This document shows positions 54,398 to 63,431 of a stretch of DNA of 64,000 nt, one piece after another. The stretch is taken from the NCBI GenBank assembly GCA_016282915.1, contig JAEELW010000042.1, forward strand, positions 1-64,000. The letters are read 5' to 3'. Within the stretch, counting starts at the first letter, position 1, and each line of letters starts with the position of its first letter. The stretch is from Lachnospiraceae bacterium (lineage in GTDB: Bacteria; Bacillota; Clostridia; Lachnospirales; Lachnospiraceae). Below the pieces are notes generated by a model that worked only from the letters and a program-made list of their open reading frames with translations, did no database searches and was not told the origin of the DNA. The translations under genes were made by a program, and so were the position numbers.

Positions 54398-55276
54398 ATG
54401 AAGATTGATGTAAAAGATGTGACCATGATCTATTCATCCGGTAAGAAGGCTTTATCGGATGTGAGCTTCAGCTTAAAGAGTCCGGAGTTCGTGGGCATAC
54501 TGGGACCGAACGGCGCGGGGAAATCCACGCTTATGAAGCTTATGACCGCAGGGCTTAAGGAGACGAAGGGAGAGATCCTTCTGGACGATAAGAAGCTGCT
54601 GGATCAGGAGCAGAAGCTTAAAAGCAGACTGGGTTATCTCCCCCAGAGCTTCGGGCTCTTCGACGAGCTTACGGTATGGCAGTTTCTGGATTATATGGCT
54701 GCGTTAAAGGGGATCAAGGATAAGTCCGAGATCGAATGGGCCATGGAACAGACCGGACTCAGCGAGCGCAGAAAGATCCGGGTGGGAAATCTCTCCGGAG
54801 GACAGAAGCAGCGTGTGGGTATCGCGCAGGCCATCATGGGTCACCCGGAGCTGATGATACTCGATGAGCCTACGGTGGGGCTGGATCCGGAGGAAAGAGT
54901 GAGATTCCGGAATATCTTTTCGGAAATGTCCTCCGAGCGTATCGTGTTTCTTTCGACACATATCGTGGATGATGTGCAGGCTGTCTGCAACAGGGTGCTG
55001 GTGATCTATGGCGGAAGGATACTTTTTGACGGAAGCCCTGCCGGGCTGATCGAACAGACCGTGGATCATGTGGGTTCCTTTATCCGTAAGGTGGATGATA
55101 TCCTTCCCAAAGACTGCGAGATCGTATCCAGGATCAATACCCGGAACGGCGTGCTGACACGTATCGTGGCAGGGACGCTGCCGGATTATGTGGACAGATG
55201 CGAACCCAGTCTGGAAGATGCCTATCTTTACTGCATACACAGCAGTGCAAAGAAGGAGGATGAGCATGAGGGCTAA
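54398..55276 (+). CDS. ABC transporter ATPase
   Basis: 292 residues from the ATG at 54398 (AGGAGGAAG upstream). Walker A GPNGAGKSTLM, signature LSGGQKQR, Walker B LMILDEPTVGL, H-loop STHIVDDV; a C-terminal extension of about 70 residues as in ABC-2 exporters. The end overlaps the permease-peptidase gene by 11 bases. The partner of the two permeases downstream. Confidence 0.93.
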   Translation: MKIDVKDVTMIYSSGKKALSDVSFSLKSPEFVGILGPNGAGKSTLMKLMTAGLKETKGEILLDDKKLLDQEQKLKSRLGYLPQSFGLFDELTVWQFLDYMAALKGIKDKSEIEWAMEQTGLSERRKIRVGNLSGGQKQRVGIAQAIMGHPELMILDEPTVGLDPEERVRFRNIFSEMSSERIVFLSTHIVDDVQAVCNRVLVIYGGRILFDGSPAGLIEQTVDHVGSFIRKVDDILPKDCEIVSRINTRNGVLTRIVAGTLPDYVDRCEPSLEDAYLYCIHSSAKKEDEHEG

Positions 55277-57473
55277 ACTTATGGGAGTCGAGTTGAAGAG
55301 ACTCCTTATGAATAAAAAAACATATCTTGTGATCGTCCTGAACATCCTGATGACAGCCCTGGGCTTTCTTCCGTTTGTGAAGGGCGTTTTCCTGGATCCT
55401 TATTATGCATATACATCTTCCCTGACGAATAATGTCCTGATACCTTTTGCTTTCGGGGGTTTTGCGGCAGCGCTGATCTGGGGACTGTATGTGATAACGG
55501 ATGCGGACAGGGCAATAAAAAAAGGCGCAGAAGAGATGACGGGGGCGTATACGGATGAAAAGGCAGTGTCCCATGCCCGTGTCAGCGCTTTTATGATCGT
55601 TTCTGCGGCCACTGCTCTGGTCTGCATGATCCTTTTCCTGCCCCTTTGTATGAACAGGATGGATTATCTTTTTACATTTAAATGGTATCTCCTTTATTCC
55701 TTCGCGTATATCCTGCCGGGGGTATGGATGACGATAGCGCTGTGCAGCGGGCTTTACAACATATCCCGCAATGTGAGCGTATCCCTGATCGTAGTCCTGC
55801 TCCTTACGATATCACAGTTTTCACCGCTTAGCGAAACAGACCTGTTTCTGCGCTGGAATATCCCCTGTATTTTTGAAGTGTCCGACTGTTACGGATCGGT
55901 ATCGGTGATACGCTTCCTGTATTATTCCAGAGTGGCGCTCTTGTTCCTGTTCTTTGCATTTTATCTTCTGTCCGTGAAGTTTATAAGGAAATACCGCTAT
56001 GGAGCACTCAGGTCGTTTGCATTAAATCTTAAGAAGCCGGTATCCTGTATCCCTGCGGTGATGAGTCTGGCGGCCGCGCTACTTCTGATCAGCTTCGAGC
56101 CCTTTGTGGATCACTCTCCGGTAGTGGAATACAGCGATGAGTGGTACGATGCTCCGTATCAGGGAAAATGCAGAAGTTATGAGGCTGAGGTAAACTTTAA
56201 TACGTTGCTGGGAACACTTAATGGCGAACTGAACATAGATCTCACGGAAGCAGCCGGACAGGAACTCCTGTTTGAGATAAGAAGCGGGATCAAAGTCAGG
56301 AGTGTAACACTGGACGGCGAAAAGCTGGATCATTCGATCGGCTATTTTACCGAGGATAATAATAAGATCAATCTTGGCGTTAAGAAACTGGTCGTCAAAA
56401 ATCCGAATAAAAAGACCGGCAGACTTAAGATCGTATACGGAGGATATCCTGCGATATCCAACTCCATGTACAGAAGAGACGGGTATTCATTCTGCGATTC
56501 CGTAGACCGCGATTATATCAAGCTCGACGATGTCAGTGTTGCGCCTCAGGCATGGGGGCTGGGATCGGATAAACTGCCTGTGGTACGGATCAATATTCCG
56601 GCGGATCATAATCCCACCTCCTGGGGTAAGGGTCTTAAAAAGATAAAGGAAAATGCTGACGGCAGCGTATGCTGGGAATGCAGGGAAGATGTACCCATTA
56701 TAGAATCCGGCGTTAATAACACAGAGCAGGTGAACAGCGATACTGCATTTCTGTATGCAAAAAAATATGAAAAGACGATCCTGGAAAACAGGCTGGTTGA
56801 GTCCATAAAAGATGTGATGAGCTACTGTGATGAGCACTACGGTAAACTTAAGTTTGCGGATGAATCGGCTGGGATCCGGATCCAGCAGATCAGTAACGAC
56901 TTCGGCGGAGGCGGAGCAGGATACGGCTATGTTTATATGGATGAGAACTTTCTCTCGCCCGAGACTTTGTCGGATGATAATAAAGGCGGCAACAAAAACG
57001 AGACCTTTATGCACGAGATCATACACCTGTACTGGGGAGATCTGGGCTGTTTTCTTGAGGATGACGGATTATGGTCGGTTGAGGGGCTGGATGTATACAC
57101 TACATACAGGATCGTTAAGGAGAAATACGGCGAGCTTTATGCGAAAAAGTATTATGTGGATAAGTGGACGGAGGCGGTTAAGCATCAGAACAGGAATTTC
57201 TATTTCAGACACCCGGAGTATATCGACATCCTGCCCGAAAGCTATCAGGCCTCGATAAAAGATTCGGTGGGGGGCATAAACAGATACAACCGAATGCCCT
57301 TGATGCTCCTGAAGGCTGAAGAGAAGCTCGGAGGAGAAGAGGCCATGGATGAGGTCTTAAGGCAGCTGTACGAAAACGGCAGCGGTAACGAATGGGACGG
57401 CAGTGAAGGACAGACCATGCAGGATTTTCTGGACCTCGCAGGGCTAACGGAGGAGGATATCAAAATTGATTAA
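55266..57473 (+). CDS. ABC-2 permease fused to M1-type metallopeptidase
   Basis: 735 residues from the ATG at 55266 (AAGGAGG upstream). N-terminal part: about seven membrane helices (about 15-290), of the ABC-2 kind. C-terminal part (about 300-735): a gluzincin peptidase with HEIIH (H583, E584, H587), then exactly 18 residues and a Glu in WSVEGL (E606), the HExxH-x18-E zinc site of M1 aminopeptidases, and a Gly-rich strand GGGGAGYGYVYMDE where the GAMEN exopeptidase motif normally lies. An odd helix number places the peptidase outside the cell. Transport linked to cleavage of a peptide is inferred. Confidence 0.85.
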   Translation: MRAKLMGVELKRLLMNKKTYLVIVLNILMTALGFLPFVKGVFLDPYYAYTSSLTNNVLIPFAFGGFAAALIWGLYVITDADRAIKKGAEEMTGAYTDEKAVSHARVSAFMIVSAATALVCMILFLPLCMNRMDYLFTFKWYLLYSFAYILPGVWMTIALCSGLYNISRNVSVSLIVVLLLTISQFSPLSETDLFLRWNIPCIFEVSDCYGSVSVIRFLYYSRVALLFLFFAFYLLSVKFIRKYRYGALRSFALNLKKPVSCIPAVMSLAAALLLISFEPFVDHSPVVEYSDEWYDAPYQGKCRSYEAEVNFNTLLGTLNGELNIDLTEAAGQELLFEIRSGIKVRSVTLDGEKLDHSIGYFTEDNNKINLGVKKLVVKNPNKKTGRLKIVYGGYPAISNSMYRRDGYSFCDSVDRDYIKLDDVSVAPQAWGLGSDKLPVVRINIPADHNPTSWGKGLKKIKENADGSVCWECREDVPIIESGVNNTEQVNSDTAFLYAKKYEKTILENRLVESIKDVMSYCDEHYGKLKFADESAGIRIQQISNDFGGGGAGYGYVYMDENFLSPETLSDDNKGGNKNETFMHEIIHLYWGDLGCFLEDDGLWSVEGLDVYTTYRIVKEKYGELYAKKYYVDKWTEAVKHQNRNFYFRHPEYIDILPESYQASIKDSVGGINRYNRMPLMLLKAEEKLGGEEAMDEVLRQLYENGSGNEWDGSEGQTMQDFLDLAGLTEEDIKID

Positions 57474-58206
57474 GATATTTATATATGAATTCAGGATCAT
57501 TTTATGCAAGATCTATGTACCGGTTATGATGGTGGCGGGACTGGCATATTCCTGGTATCTGCTGTCAACGGAAACGATACTCGGAGTGTCCGATACCGCG
57601 CCGTTTTCCGGCTGGAGTTTTGGGAAATACCTGGGAGATACCACATTGATCAGCATGCTGATCACGCTCCTGATCATTGCGATGAGCTTTTCCGAAAGGC
57701 AGAGAAGGGCGGGGATACTTACGGACGTCACCGCGTTTCCACCGAAGAAGCGGATACTGGTAAGAGGGATACTGACCGGAGGTTTCTTTCTGCTCTGTAC
57801 TTTGTTAAATCTGCTTATGGGTTGTATCTTTCTCGGAAACTTATTCGGAGAGATCTATTTGGGAAGCTATCTGCTGGACTGGGTTCTGATCTGTCTGCCG
57901 TGCGCGCTCCTGCTTACGGGTATGGGGATGCTGCTGGGGCGTATAAGCCCGGTGCTGGTCTATGTTTTCATGGCTCTGTGTCTGCTGACGGCCTTTCTTT
58001 TTACCGGCCCCGGCATCGATATCAACGGCGCATCCTATTTCGTATCCATGCCGGACAAGCTTGCAGGCCTTGAATGCATAGAGACGCCCTTTGTGATCAG
58101 CGCCGGCTACATACTGACGAGATGCGTATATCTTCTCCTGGGGCTGGGGGCTTATATCGTGATCGACCGCCGCAGCGGGCGCATCAGAAGAAAAGATCCG
58201 GGGTGA
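57466..58206 (+). CDS. ABC-2 type permease subunit
   Basis: 246 residues with about six membrane helices, starting at a TTG that overlaps the previous stop; GGAGGAGG nine bases upstream supports it. No ATP motif; acts with the ATPase and the peptidase-fused permease. Ends in a basic tail (RIRRKDPG). Confidence 0.82.
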   Translation: MIKIFIYEFRIILCKIYVPVMMVAGLAYSWYLLSTETILGVSDTAPFSGWSFGKYLGDTTLISMLITLLIIAMSFSERQRRAGILTDVTAFPPKKRILVRGILTGGFFLLCTLLNLLMGCIFLGNLFGEIYLGSYLLDWVLICLPCALLLTGMGMLLGRISPVLVYVFMALCLLTAFLFTGPGIDINGASYFVSMPDKLAGLECIETPFVISAGYILTRCVYLLLGLGAYIVIDRRSGRIRRKDPG

Positions 58207-58232
58207 AGGAAAACCATGGGGACATGAGGACA

Positions 58233-58265
58233 ATGAGGACAAGGGGACAGTCCCTTTGTCCTCAT
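58233..58265. repeat. Inverted repeat related to the 48805 element
   Basis: Arms 58233-58248 and 58250-58265 (16 pairs, one G-T wobble) with a single unpaired base, containing GGGGACAGTCCCTTTGTCC. The shared GGGGAC(A/G)GTCC(T/C)TTTGTCCTCA core matches the repeat at 48805-48872. It lies between convergent genes and contains the stop codon of the minus-strand kinase. Confidence 0.75.
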
Positions 58266-59644
58266 TTTCTGTGAAGAAGGATGCGCAGCTCTACTTCCGC
58301 CTTCCTCTGAATAAAGTCGATCTCTCCGTGATAGGCCAGTGCGATGCGCCGGATCAGTTTCAGCCCAAGACCGTGACCGTCACCGGTCTTGGTGCTGACT
58401 GGAAGGCCGTCAGCGGCCGTAGGAAGCTCCGGACCGTCATAGCTGTTACGGATCACTATCGTAAAAAACTGCTCATGCGCGGCTGATGATATGCTGATTC
58501 GCCCGTGTCCAACGGAAGCGGCTCTGATCGCGTTATCCAGTGCGTTGTTTAAAAGCACACTCAGGTCAAAAACATCGATCTTGAGCTCCTTCGGGAAAAC
58601 GAAGTCACAGGAAAAATCAATTCCTTTCGAAAGGGCGGCATCCCGCTTTCCGTTTAATACGACATCGATCACCGGATCTCCGCAATGCAGGCTTTCGATA
58701 GAATCCGAATGAGCTTTCTTCAGCCGCGAAAGATATTCCTTTGCTTCCGTGCTGTTTCCACTGTCCGATAACGCTTCCATGACCATCAGATGGTTTGAGA
58801 TATCATGCCGTAGGGAACGCATCTGATCATACAACATTCCCGTCTGTTCTATCGTCTGCCGCATCCCCGAAAGCTCTTTTTCCAAAGCTTCGTTCATGGC
58901 ATTGTCTTCCCGCTCCTTCCGCACCTGTTCATTCAGAAAAACAAACAGAAGGATGGCTGCGTAACTGCAGATATAGAAAAGAAAACGTCCGATGCTTGGC
59001 GGAATGTTTTCTTTTATAAAACCGTGATCCAGCCCCTGGGAATAGATCCGGATGTATTCACGGAAGATCGCAGCCTCCAGCAGCGGAGCCAGTACAGGGA
59101 GCAGAAGGAGCAGCAGTTCCCAGATACTCAGTTCCTCCCGGCGTTTATAGATCTTTGTGAACAAACGCACCATCACATAAAGGGAAGAGATATGCAGAAG
59201 CAGAAAAAGGATCTGGTTCAGGATATAATCCAGCAGTATCCGGTCAACATCCACAGCGGGTGCGGTATTCACATTCAGATCGAGCCATAGAGAAAAGAAT
59301 CCCCATTCCGCAAGAAGGGCATTGCTCAGGTAGCGTATCGACAGAAACAGGATGCAGAGAAAGATCTTTTGAAGCGCTTTCTCTCTTTCGAGAAGGAACA
59401 TGATCAGAAATGCACCGAGCATTACCAGGGAATAAGTGTATACACCGCCGCTTTCCGTTATCCATAGCAGTATGCATCCCGCGATAGCGGTAAAGCTGCC
59501 GCTCAGTATAAGTGTCCGCTGCCTGCGGAGGAAGGGTCTTATCAGCACAGCAAAACAGAAACCCATCAGAAGCATGGCGAGATACATCTCTCCGTTGGAG
59601 ACGGCTTTCATGACCATCTGATACCATTCCGGACTTCTGCTCAC
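58262..59644 (-). CDS. AgrC-like GHKL sensor kinase
   Basis: 460 residues from a GTG start at 59644 that overlaps the regulator stop (AGGAGAAGG upstream). About six N-terminal membrane helices (about 15-235), a coiled linker, phospho-His in RSLRHDISNHLMVMEAL, then a GHKL ATPase: LLNNALDNAIRAA and GHGLGLKLIRRIA. Typical of peptide-sensing kinases. No agrB or agrD was seen nearby, so the ligand source is unknown. Confidence 0.92.
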   Translation of the reverse strand: MSRSPEWYQMVMKAVSNGEMYLAMLLMGFCFAVLIRPFLRRQRTLILSGSFTAIAGCILLWITESGGVYTYSLVMLGAFLIMFLLEREKALQKIFLCILFLSIRYLSNALLAEWGFFSLWLDLNVNTAPAVDVDRILLDYILNQILFLLLHISSLYVMVRLFTKIYKRREELSIWELLLLLLPVLAPLLEAAIFREYIRIYSQGLDHGFIKENIPPSIGRFLFYICSYAAILLFVFLNEQVRKEREDNAMNEALEKELSGMRQTIEQTGMLYDQMRSLRHDISNHLMVMEALSDSGNSTEAKEYLSRLKKAHSDSIESLHCGDPVIDVVLNGKRDAALSKGIDFSCDFVFPKELKIDVFDLSVLLNNALDNAIRAASVGHGRISISSAAHEQFFTIVIRNSYDGPELPTAADGLPVSTKTGDGHGLGLKLIRRIALAYHGEIDFIQRKAEVELRILLHRK

Positions 59645-60357
59645 TGCCTTCTCCTCTTTTCCGTCTTCTCTGCCGTAAAGGCAAGAAAGCTCTTTACGAA
59701 ATGCGGATAATTTGCTTTGGAGATATTCACATATCCTTTTTTCATCGTGATCCCATCCGCTTCATAGCGCACCACATAGTTCAGATTGATCAGAAACGCC
59801 CGGTGGACCCGGAAGAAATCCCCACCCAGAAGTTTTTCCAGATCTGATATTTTTCCGTAGTATTCCAAACTGTCGTTCATACGGTGCAGGATCACTTTCC
59901 GGCCCATGGCCTCTGCATAAACGATGTCCGAAAGAAATACCTTTTCGTGTATTCCTTTATAGTGGATCATCATGCTGGGGCGTTCTTCGGAAGAAGAGTC
60001 CTTTGCGTATTTAATGAACGCCCGCTCCATTGTGTCCTTCAGCTCTTTTACGGAAAACGGTTTTCGCAGATATTGAAAAGCTTCCACTTCAAAGGATTGC
60101 CAGACATATTTATCCTCGCCGGAGATAAAAATGATCACGGTATCATGACCGGCCTTCCGGATCTTTGCGGCAAGTTCGATCCCGTTTATCCCCGGCATCT
60201 CGATATCCAGCAGCAGGATATCTGCCGGAATGCTGTTGTCCAGATAAGCAAGACCGGTGGGATAAAGATTGATCTCTGCATCCGCACGGATCTTTCGAAG
60301 TTCTTTTTTCAATATATCCCGTATTGCTTTGTCATCATCACAGATCGCTATTCTCAT
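59641..60357 (-). CDS. LytTR-family response regulator (AgrA/VirR-like)
   Basis: 238 residues. Receiver with AICDDDKAIRD, phospho-Asp in ILLLDIEMPGING and LRKPFSVKEL; C-terminal LytTR DNA-binding domain (VHRAFLINLNYV). It is coupled to the kinase gene by GTGA. An ATGA overlap with a possible small upstream ORF is also present. Confidence 0.93.
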   Translation of the reverse strand: MRIAICDDDKAIRDILKKELRKIRADAEINLYPTGLAYLDNSIPADILLLDIEMPGINGIELAAKIRKAGHDTVIIFISGEDKYVWQSFEVEAFQYLRKPFSVKELKDTMERAFIKYAKDSSSEERPSMMIHYKGIHEKVFLSDIVYAEAMGRKVILHRMNDSLEYYGKISDLEKLLGGDFFRVHRAFLINLNYVVRYEADGITMKKGYVNISKANYPHFVKSFLAFTAEKTEKRRRQ

Positions 60358-60629
60358 ATGCTACCCCGCATCTGTTTTCCGGTTTTAATCTGCACTGCCT
60401 GCCGGTTCTCCTCAATATCTGATATACGGATCATCACGCTGCTATGTATTTTGATGAGCGTTTTCGGCGGAACACAGGCTTTCCGAAAACTTTTATCCGG
60501 ATCTTCCGCAAGCCGGAATTCATCATTAATATATCGACAGATCTGTCGCAGATGCAAATATCGATGTAATGAAACGACGGTAAAATGTATTGAAATGAAT
60601 GACGCAAAAAGGACAATGACGAAACTCAA
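60354..60629 (-). CDS. Possible small membrane protein upstream of the regulator
   Basis: 91 residues from a TTG; the stop overlaps the regulator ATG by ATGA, the same coupling used by the pair below it. The N-terminal 25 residues are hydrophobic, the rest charged and Agr-like only in position. No ribosome site precedes the TTG, and no ATG gives a long frame, so it may be part of the regulatory leader. A 14-base palindrome CGACAGATCTGTCG (60535-60548) lies inside it. Confidence 0.3.
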   Translation of the reverse strand: MSFVIVLFASFISIHFTVVSLHRYLHLRQICRYINDEFRLAEDPDKSFRKACVPPKTLIKIHSSVMIRISDIEENRQAVQIKTGKQMRGSI

Positions 60630-60738
60630 TACAAAAGAGGGGCGTTCCGATACAAAGTGCTGATAATTCCGTTATCTTCAACCGAGAACAAAGATATACA
60701 GTCTGAAATACATATAAAGCAGACAAGGAGGAGCCGGT

Positions 60739-61584
60739 ATGGAAAACTCGATACAGCTTGAATACAGCGTTCAGATCAATGCAGTAGGTAAAAGAGCGGC
60801 AATACCCAAAGCGGTTCCCCGTCCCGTATGGGATCCGAAAAAGGTGTACCAGTATCTGGAGGATATGTCGGAAGGCTTTCAGGCCTATAAGCGTCAGTCG
60901 GTTCTGTATTTCCGTTCGGAGTTTGCTTCGACCGGACAGGACCGGGCGATCAGTGTAGAAGAACTGAAAAAAAGCATTTCATCATATTTCCCGGAATATA
61001 CTTTTGCAGACCGTGAACCGGAGGATGTGGTGAAGGGTAAGTATTACCTCTATATTGATAACAAACAGCTGGGGAAAATGGCATCGGATCCGGCCTACCG
61101 TGCAAAAGTGTTCGGTTTAATGGACAGTGAACTGCAGGGTAAAAAAGGATATACCTTAAGATATACCAGCGGAAAAAACGTGACCAATCATATTACGGGC
61201 AGTGTATTTTCTCTTGCGGAGAAAAACCGTTCCATCCCGGGCGTGGGACAGATGCCGGGTTCGGAGACGATCCCATATCATGGAAGCGCCTGCGGTGATC
61301 CATCATGTTCGGTAAACGGAGTTGCACAGCTGCGGGATCCTTCCTTTGTTGACCGCATACTGCATCCCGGTAGAAATATCGCCGAAAGGAGAAGTGCCGA
61401 GGAGACAAAGCATACGATGGCAGACGAACATAAGGCAGCACAGAGACGTGAAGTACATAAAGAGGAATTACGTATGCAATATCAGGAGTTTCTTAAGGAT
61501 AAGTCGCAGGCGGAGCGTCTGCAGGAACGCTTTCTGACAGATCTGGATGCGCGGGAAAAAAGCATTACATTCTATACGGCATGA
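60739..61584 (+). CDS. Signal-less protein of a putative flagellar-like cluster
   Basis: 281 residues, no signal peptide or membrane helix. ACAAGGAGGAGCC precedes the ATG. Middle part contains GKYYLYIDNKQLGKMASDPAY, then a basic, Gln/Glu-rich coiled C-terminus. A CGDPSC motif lies at about 188. No family confidently recognised. First of four same-strand genes of similar style. The 381-base gap upstream otherwise holds only the small minus-strand frame above. Confidence 0.6.
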   Translation: MENSIQLEYSVQINAVGKRAAIPKAVPRPVWDPKKVYQYLEDMSEGFQAYKRQSVLYFRSEFASTGQDRAISVEELKKSISSYFPEYTFADREPEDVVKGKYYLYIDNKQLGKMASDPAYRAKVFGLMDSELQGKKGYTLRYTSGKNVTNHITGSVFSLAEKNRSIPGVGQMPGSETIPYHGSACGDPSCSVNGVAQLRDPSFVDRILHPGRNIAERRSAEETKHTMADEHKAAQRREVHKEELRMQYQEFLKDKSQAERLQERFLTDLDAREKSITFYTA

Positions 61585-61671
61585 TATGATCACTGTTTTT
61601 CCTGCAGTATGTACGGCATTACCGCGGTCAGACGTTCCGATACATTTCAACGTCCGTTCATTACATATGGC

Positions 61672-61701
61672 TTGATATTATGAAGCCGACGTCTGTAATA
61701 T
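61672..61701 (+). promoter_or_regulatory. Possible promoter of the FliD-like gene
   Basis: TTGATA (61672-61677), 18-base spacer, TAATAT (61696-61701). Also, GTTCCGATACA appears upstream of both this gene (about 61634) and the 60739 gene (about 60645), a possible shared regulatory element. Confidence 0.35.
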
Positions 61702-61766
61702 AAGGTACACGGGAAAAGGATATCCCTGTCGCATTCGCTTTTGCACGGTTTCAAGGAGGAACGCTT

Positions 61767-62690
61767 ATGGCAAACATCAACGGGATCAATTCAGGTATAG
61801 ACTATTCGGTCTTCTTCGGCAGTTCATCCGCATCTTCCTCAGATGGCATGGATCTTTCATCCTATATGTCGATCAAAAACGGAAGCTACCGGAAATTGCT
61901 GAAGAACTATTACAGCAGTCAGAAACAGGAAGCAAGATCGGGCACCGGCGATCCGGGAAGCAGGCTGACGAAGATCCGCTCAACGGCGGATCAGCTTCAA
62001 AAGAAAGCAGACGCTCTTTCCGCGGATAAACTCTGGGCCACGCAGGATGTGGCAGAGGAGGAAAGCGGCAGGACAAAGAGCATACTCCGCGATCCGGACG
62101 CAGCAGTAAAAGCGGTAAAGGATTTTGCGGAAGCATACAATGCAGCGCTGGATGCGGCTTCTTCATCCGAAACAAAATCGGTACTCCGCTCCGGCGGATG
62201 GCTGGACAATATGAGCCGGAAACACAGCCGTCTTCTGAATGAAGCCGGTATATCGGTCGGTTCTGACGGCAGACTGTCCGTGGATGAGGAAGCATTGAAA
62301 ACGGCCAATGTAACGACTTTAAAAGAACTCTTTCAGGGCGTGGATTCCTATGCCGCCCGGGTATCCGCAAAGGCAGAAGCGATCAGCAAGGCTGCGGCCG
62401 GAACGGCGGCGACTTATGATTCCTCGGGCGCATGGTCAAAGGATCTGAACACACTCGCTTCTTCACGGATCAATTCCGTGATCGGAAATACTGAGGAAAA
62501 AGAAGCTTCCGGAAGCAAAGCCCGCAGTGAAGCGGAAAAGCGCCTGGCTTCGCTTAAGGAAAGACGGGATCAGTTGAAGAAGGAACTGAAGAATGCAGTG
62601 GGATATGATGCGCAGAGAAGCTGCGAATCGCAGATCGCAAAGCTGGATAAAGAGATCAGGGACAGTGAAAACAGACTGAAATATCTATAA
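61767..62690 (+). CDS. FliD C-terminal-like protein
   Basis: 307 residues, no signal peptide; begins MANINGINSGIDYSVFF and is Ser-rich early. Residues about 105-225 match the pattern of the flagellar cap protein's C-terminal domain: AVKDFAEAYNAAL, LNEAGISVGSDGRLSVDEEAL, LKELFQGVDSYAARV. The N-terminal FliD domain is missing. A coiled coil (about 255-307) ends the protein. CAAGGAGGAACGC precedes the ATG. Could be a secreted filament- or cap-associated protein, or a domain reused elsewhere; the match is by eye. Confidence 0.6.
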   Translation: MANINGINSGIDYSVFFGSSSASSSDGMDLSSYMSIKNGSYRKLLKNYYSSQKQEARSGTGDPGSRLTKIRSTADQLQKKADALSADKLWATQDVAEEESGRTKSILRDPDAAVKAVKDFAEAYNAALDAASSSETKSVLRSGGWLDNMSRKHSRLLNEAGISVGSDGRLSVDEEALKTANVTTLKELFQGVDSYAARVSAKAEAISKAAAGTAATYDSSGAWSKDLNTLASSRINSVIGNTEEKEASGSKARSEAEKRLASLKERRDQLKKELKNAVGYDAQRSCESQIAKLDKEIRDSENRLKYL

Positions 62691-62707
62691 GGAGGAAGGT
62701 GGATATC

Positions 62708-63343
62708 ATGGGGATCAATGGGATCAATGAAAACACAAGGGCATATAACGGCAGCATATATTCCGCAAAAACGCAGGAATCCGCTAGCGTGAAAGAAAGC
62801 GTGAAAAAGGAAGGCGGAGAGATCGCGGCGGTTTATGAAAAAAACAAAACGCCCGAAACAGAAACGAAGGCTGTTTATAAAGTGGATCAGAAGCAGATCG
62901 ACCGGCTGAAAGCGGATGCGGAATCCCGCAAAAAACAGCTGCAGGATATCGTCGATAAGCTGATCGGCAAACAGGGCAGGACTTTTGATATTGCCAACGG
63001 TAAAAATCTGAAAAACCTTTATGCAGGACTTAAAGTTGATGCAAAGACCCGTGCGCAGGCACAGGCCGATATCGCCGAAGACGGATACTGGGGAGTGAAG
63101 CAGACCTCACAGCGGATCTTTGACTTTGCCATGGCACTCAGCGGCGGAGATCCCGAGCAGATGGAGAAGATGCGCAGCGCTTTTGAAAAAGGATTTAAGA
63201 AAGCCGGCGGGGCCTGGGGGGATAAGCTGCCCGGTATCTGCCATCAGACCTACGATGCCGTAGAATCGCTGTTTGACAACTATAAGGAAGAACAGAAGAG
63301 AGCGGCAGAAGAAGCGGCCTCCATGGCGGATGCTACAGCATAG
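62708..63343 (+). CDS. Cytoplasmic or exported helical protein (DUF5610-like)
   Basis: 211 residues from the ATG at 62708 (AAGGAGGAAGG upstream); a GTG at 62699 is too close to it. Begins MGINGINENTRA, like the neighbour's MANINGINSG. The C-terminal 90 residues (WGVKQTSQRIFDFAMALSGG, then AFEKGFKKAGGAWGDKLPG and TYDAVESLFDNY) resemble the DUF5610 pattern, whose function is unknown. No signal peptide. Confidence 0.6.
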   Translation: MGINGINENTRAYNGSIYSAKTQESASVKESVKKEGGEIAAVYEKNKTPETETKAVYKVDQKQIDRLKADAESRKKQLQDIVDKLIGKQGRTFDIANGKNLKNLYAGLKVDAKTRAQAQADIAEDGYWGVKQTSQRIFDFAMALSGGDPEQMEKMRSAFEKGFKKAGGAWGDKLPGICHQTYDAVESLFDNYKEEQKRAAEEAASMADATA

Positions 63344-63347
63344 ACAC

Positions 63348-63376
63348 TTGTGAAAGCGTTAAAATTCATGTATAAT
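63348..63376 (+). promoter_or_regulatory. Predicted sigma-A promoter before the last gene
   Basis: TTGTGA (63348-63353), 17-base spacer, perfect TATAAT (63371-63376), 55 bases before the ATG at 63432. Confidence 0.55.
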
Positions 63377-63431
63377 CTGATTATCCGTAAACGCCGGAAG
63401 GAACCGGCTGTATATGGCAGGGAGGCTTGAT

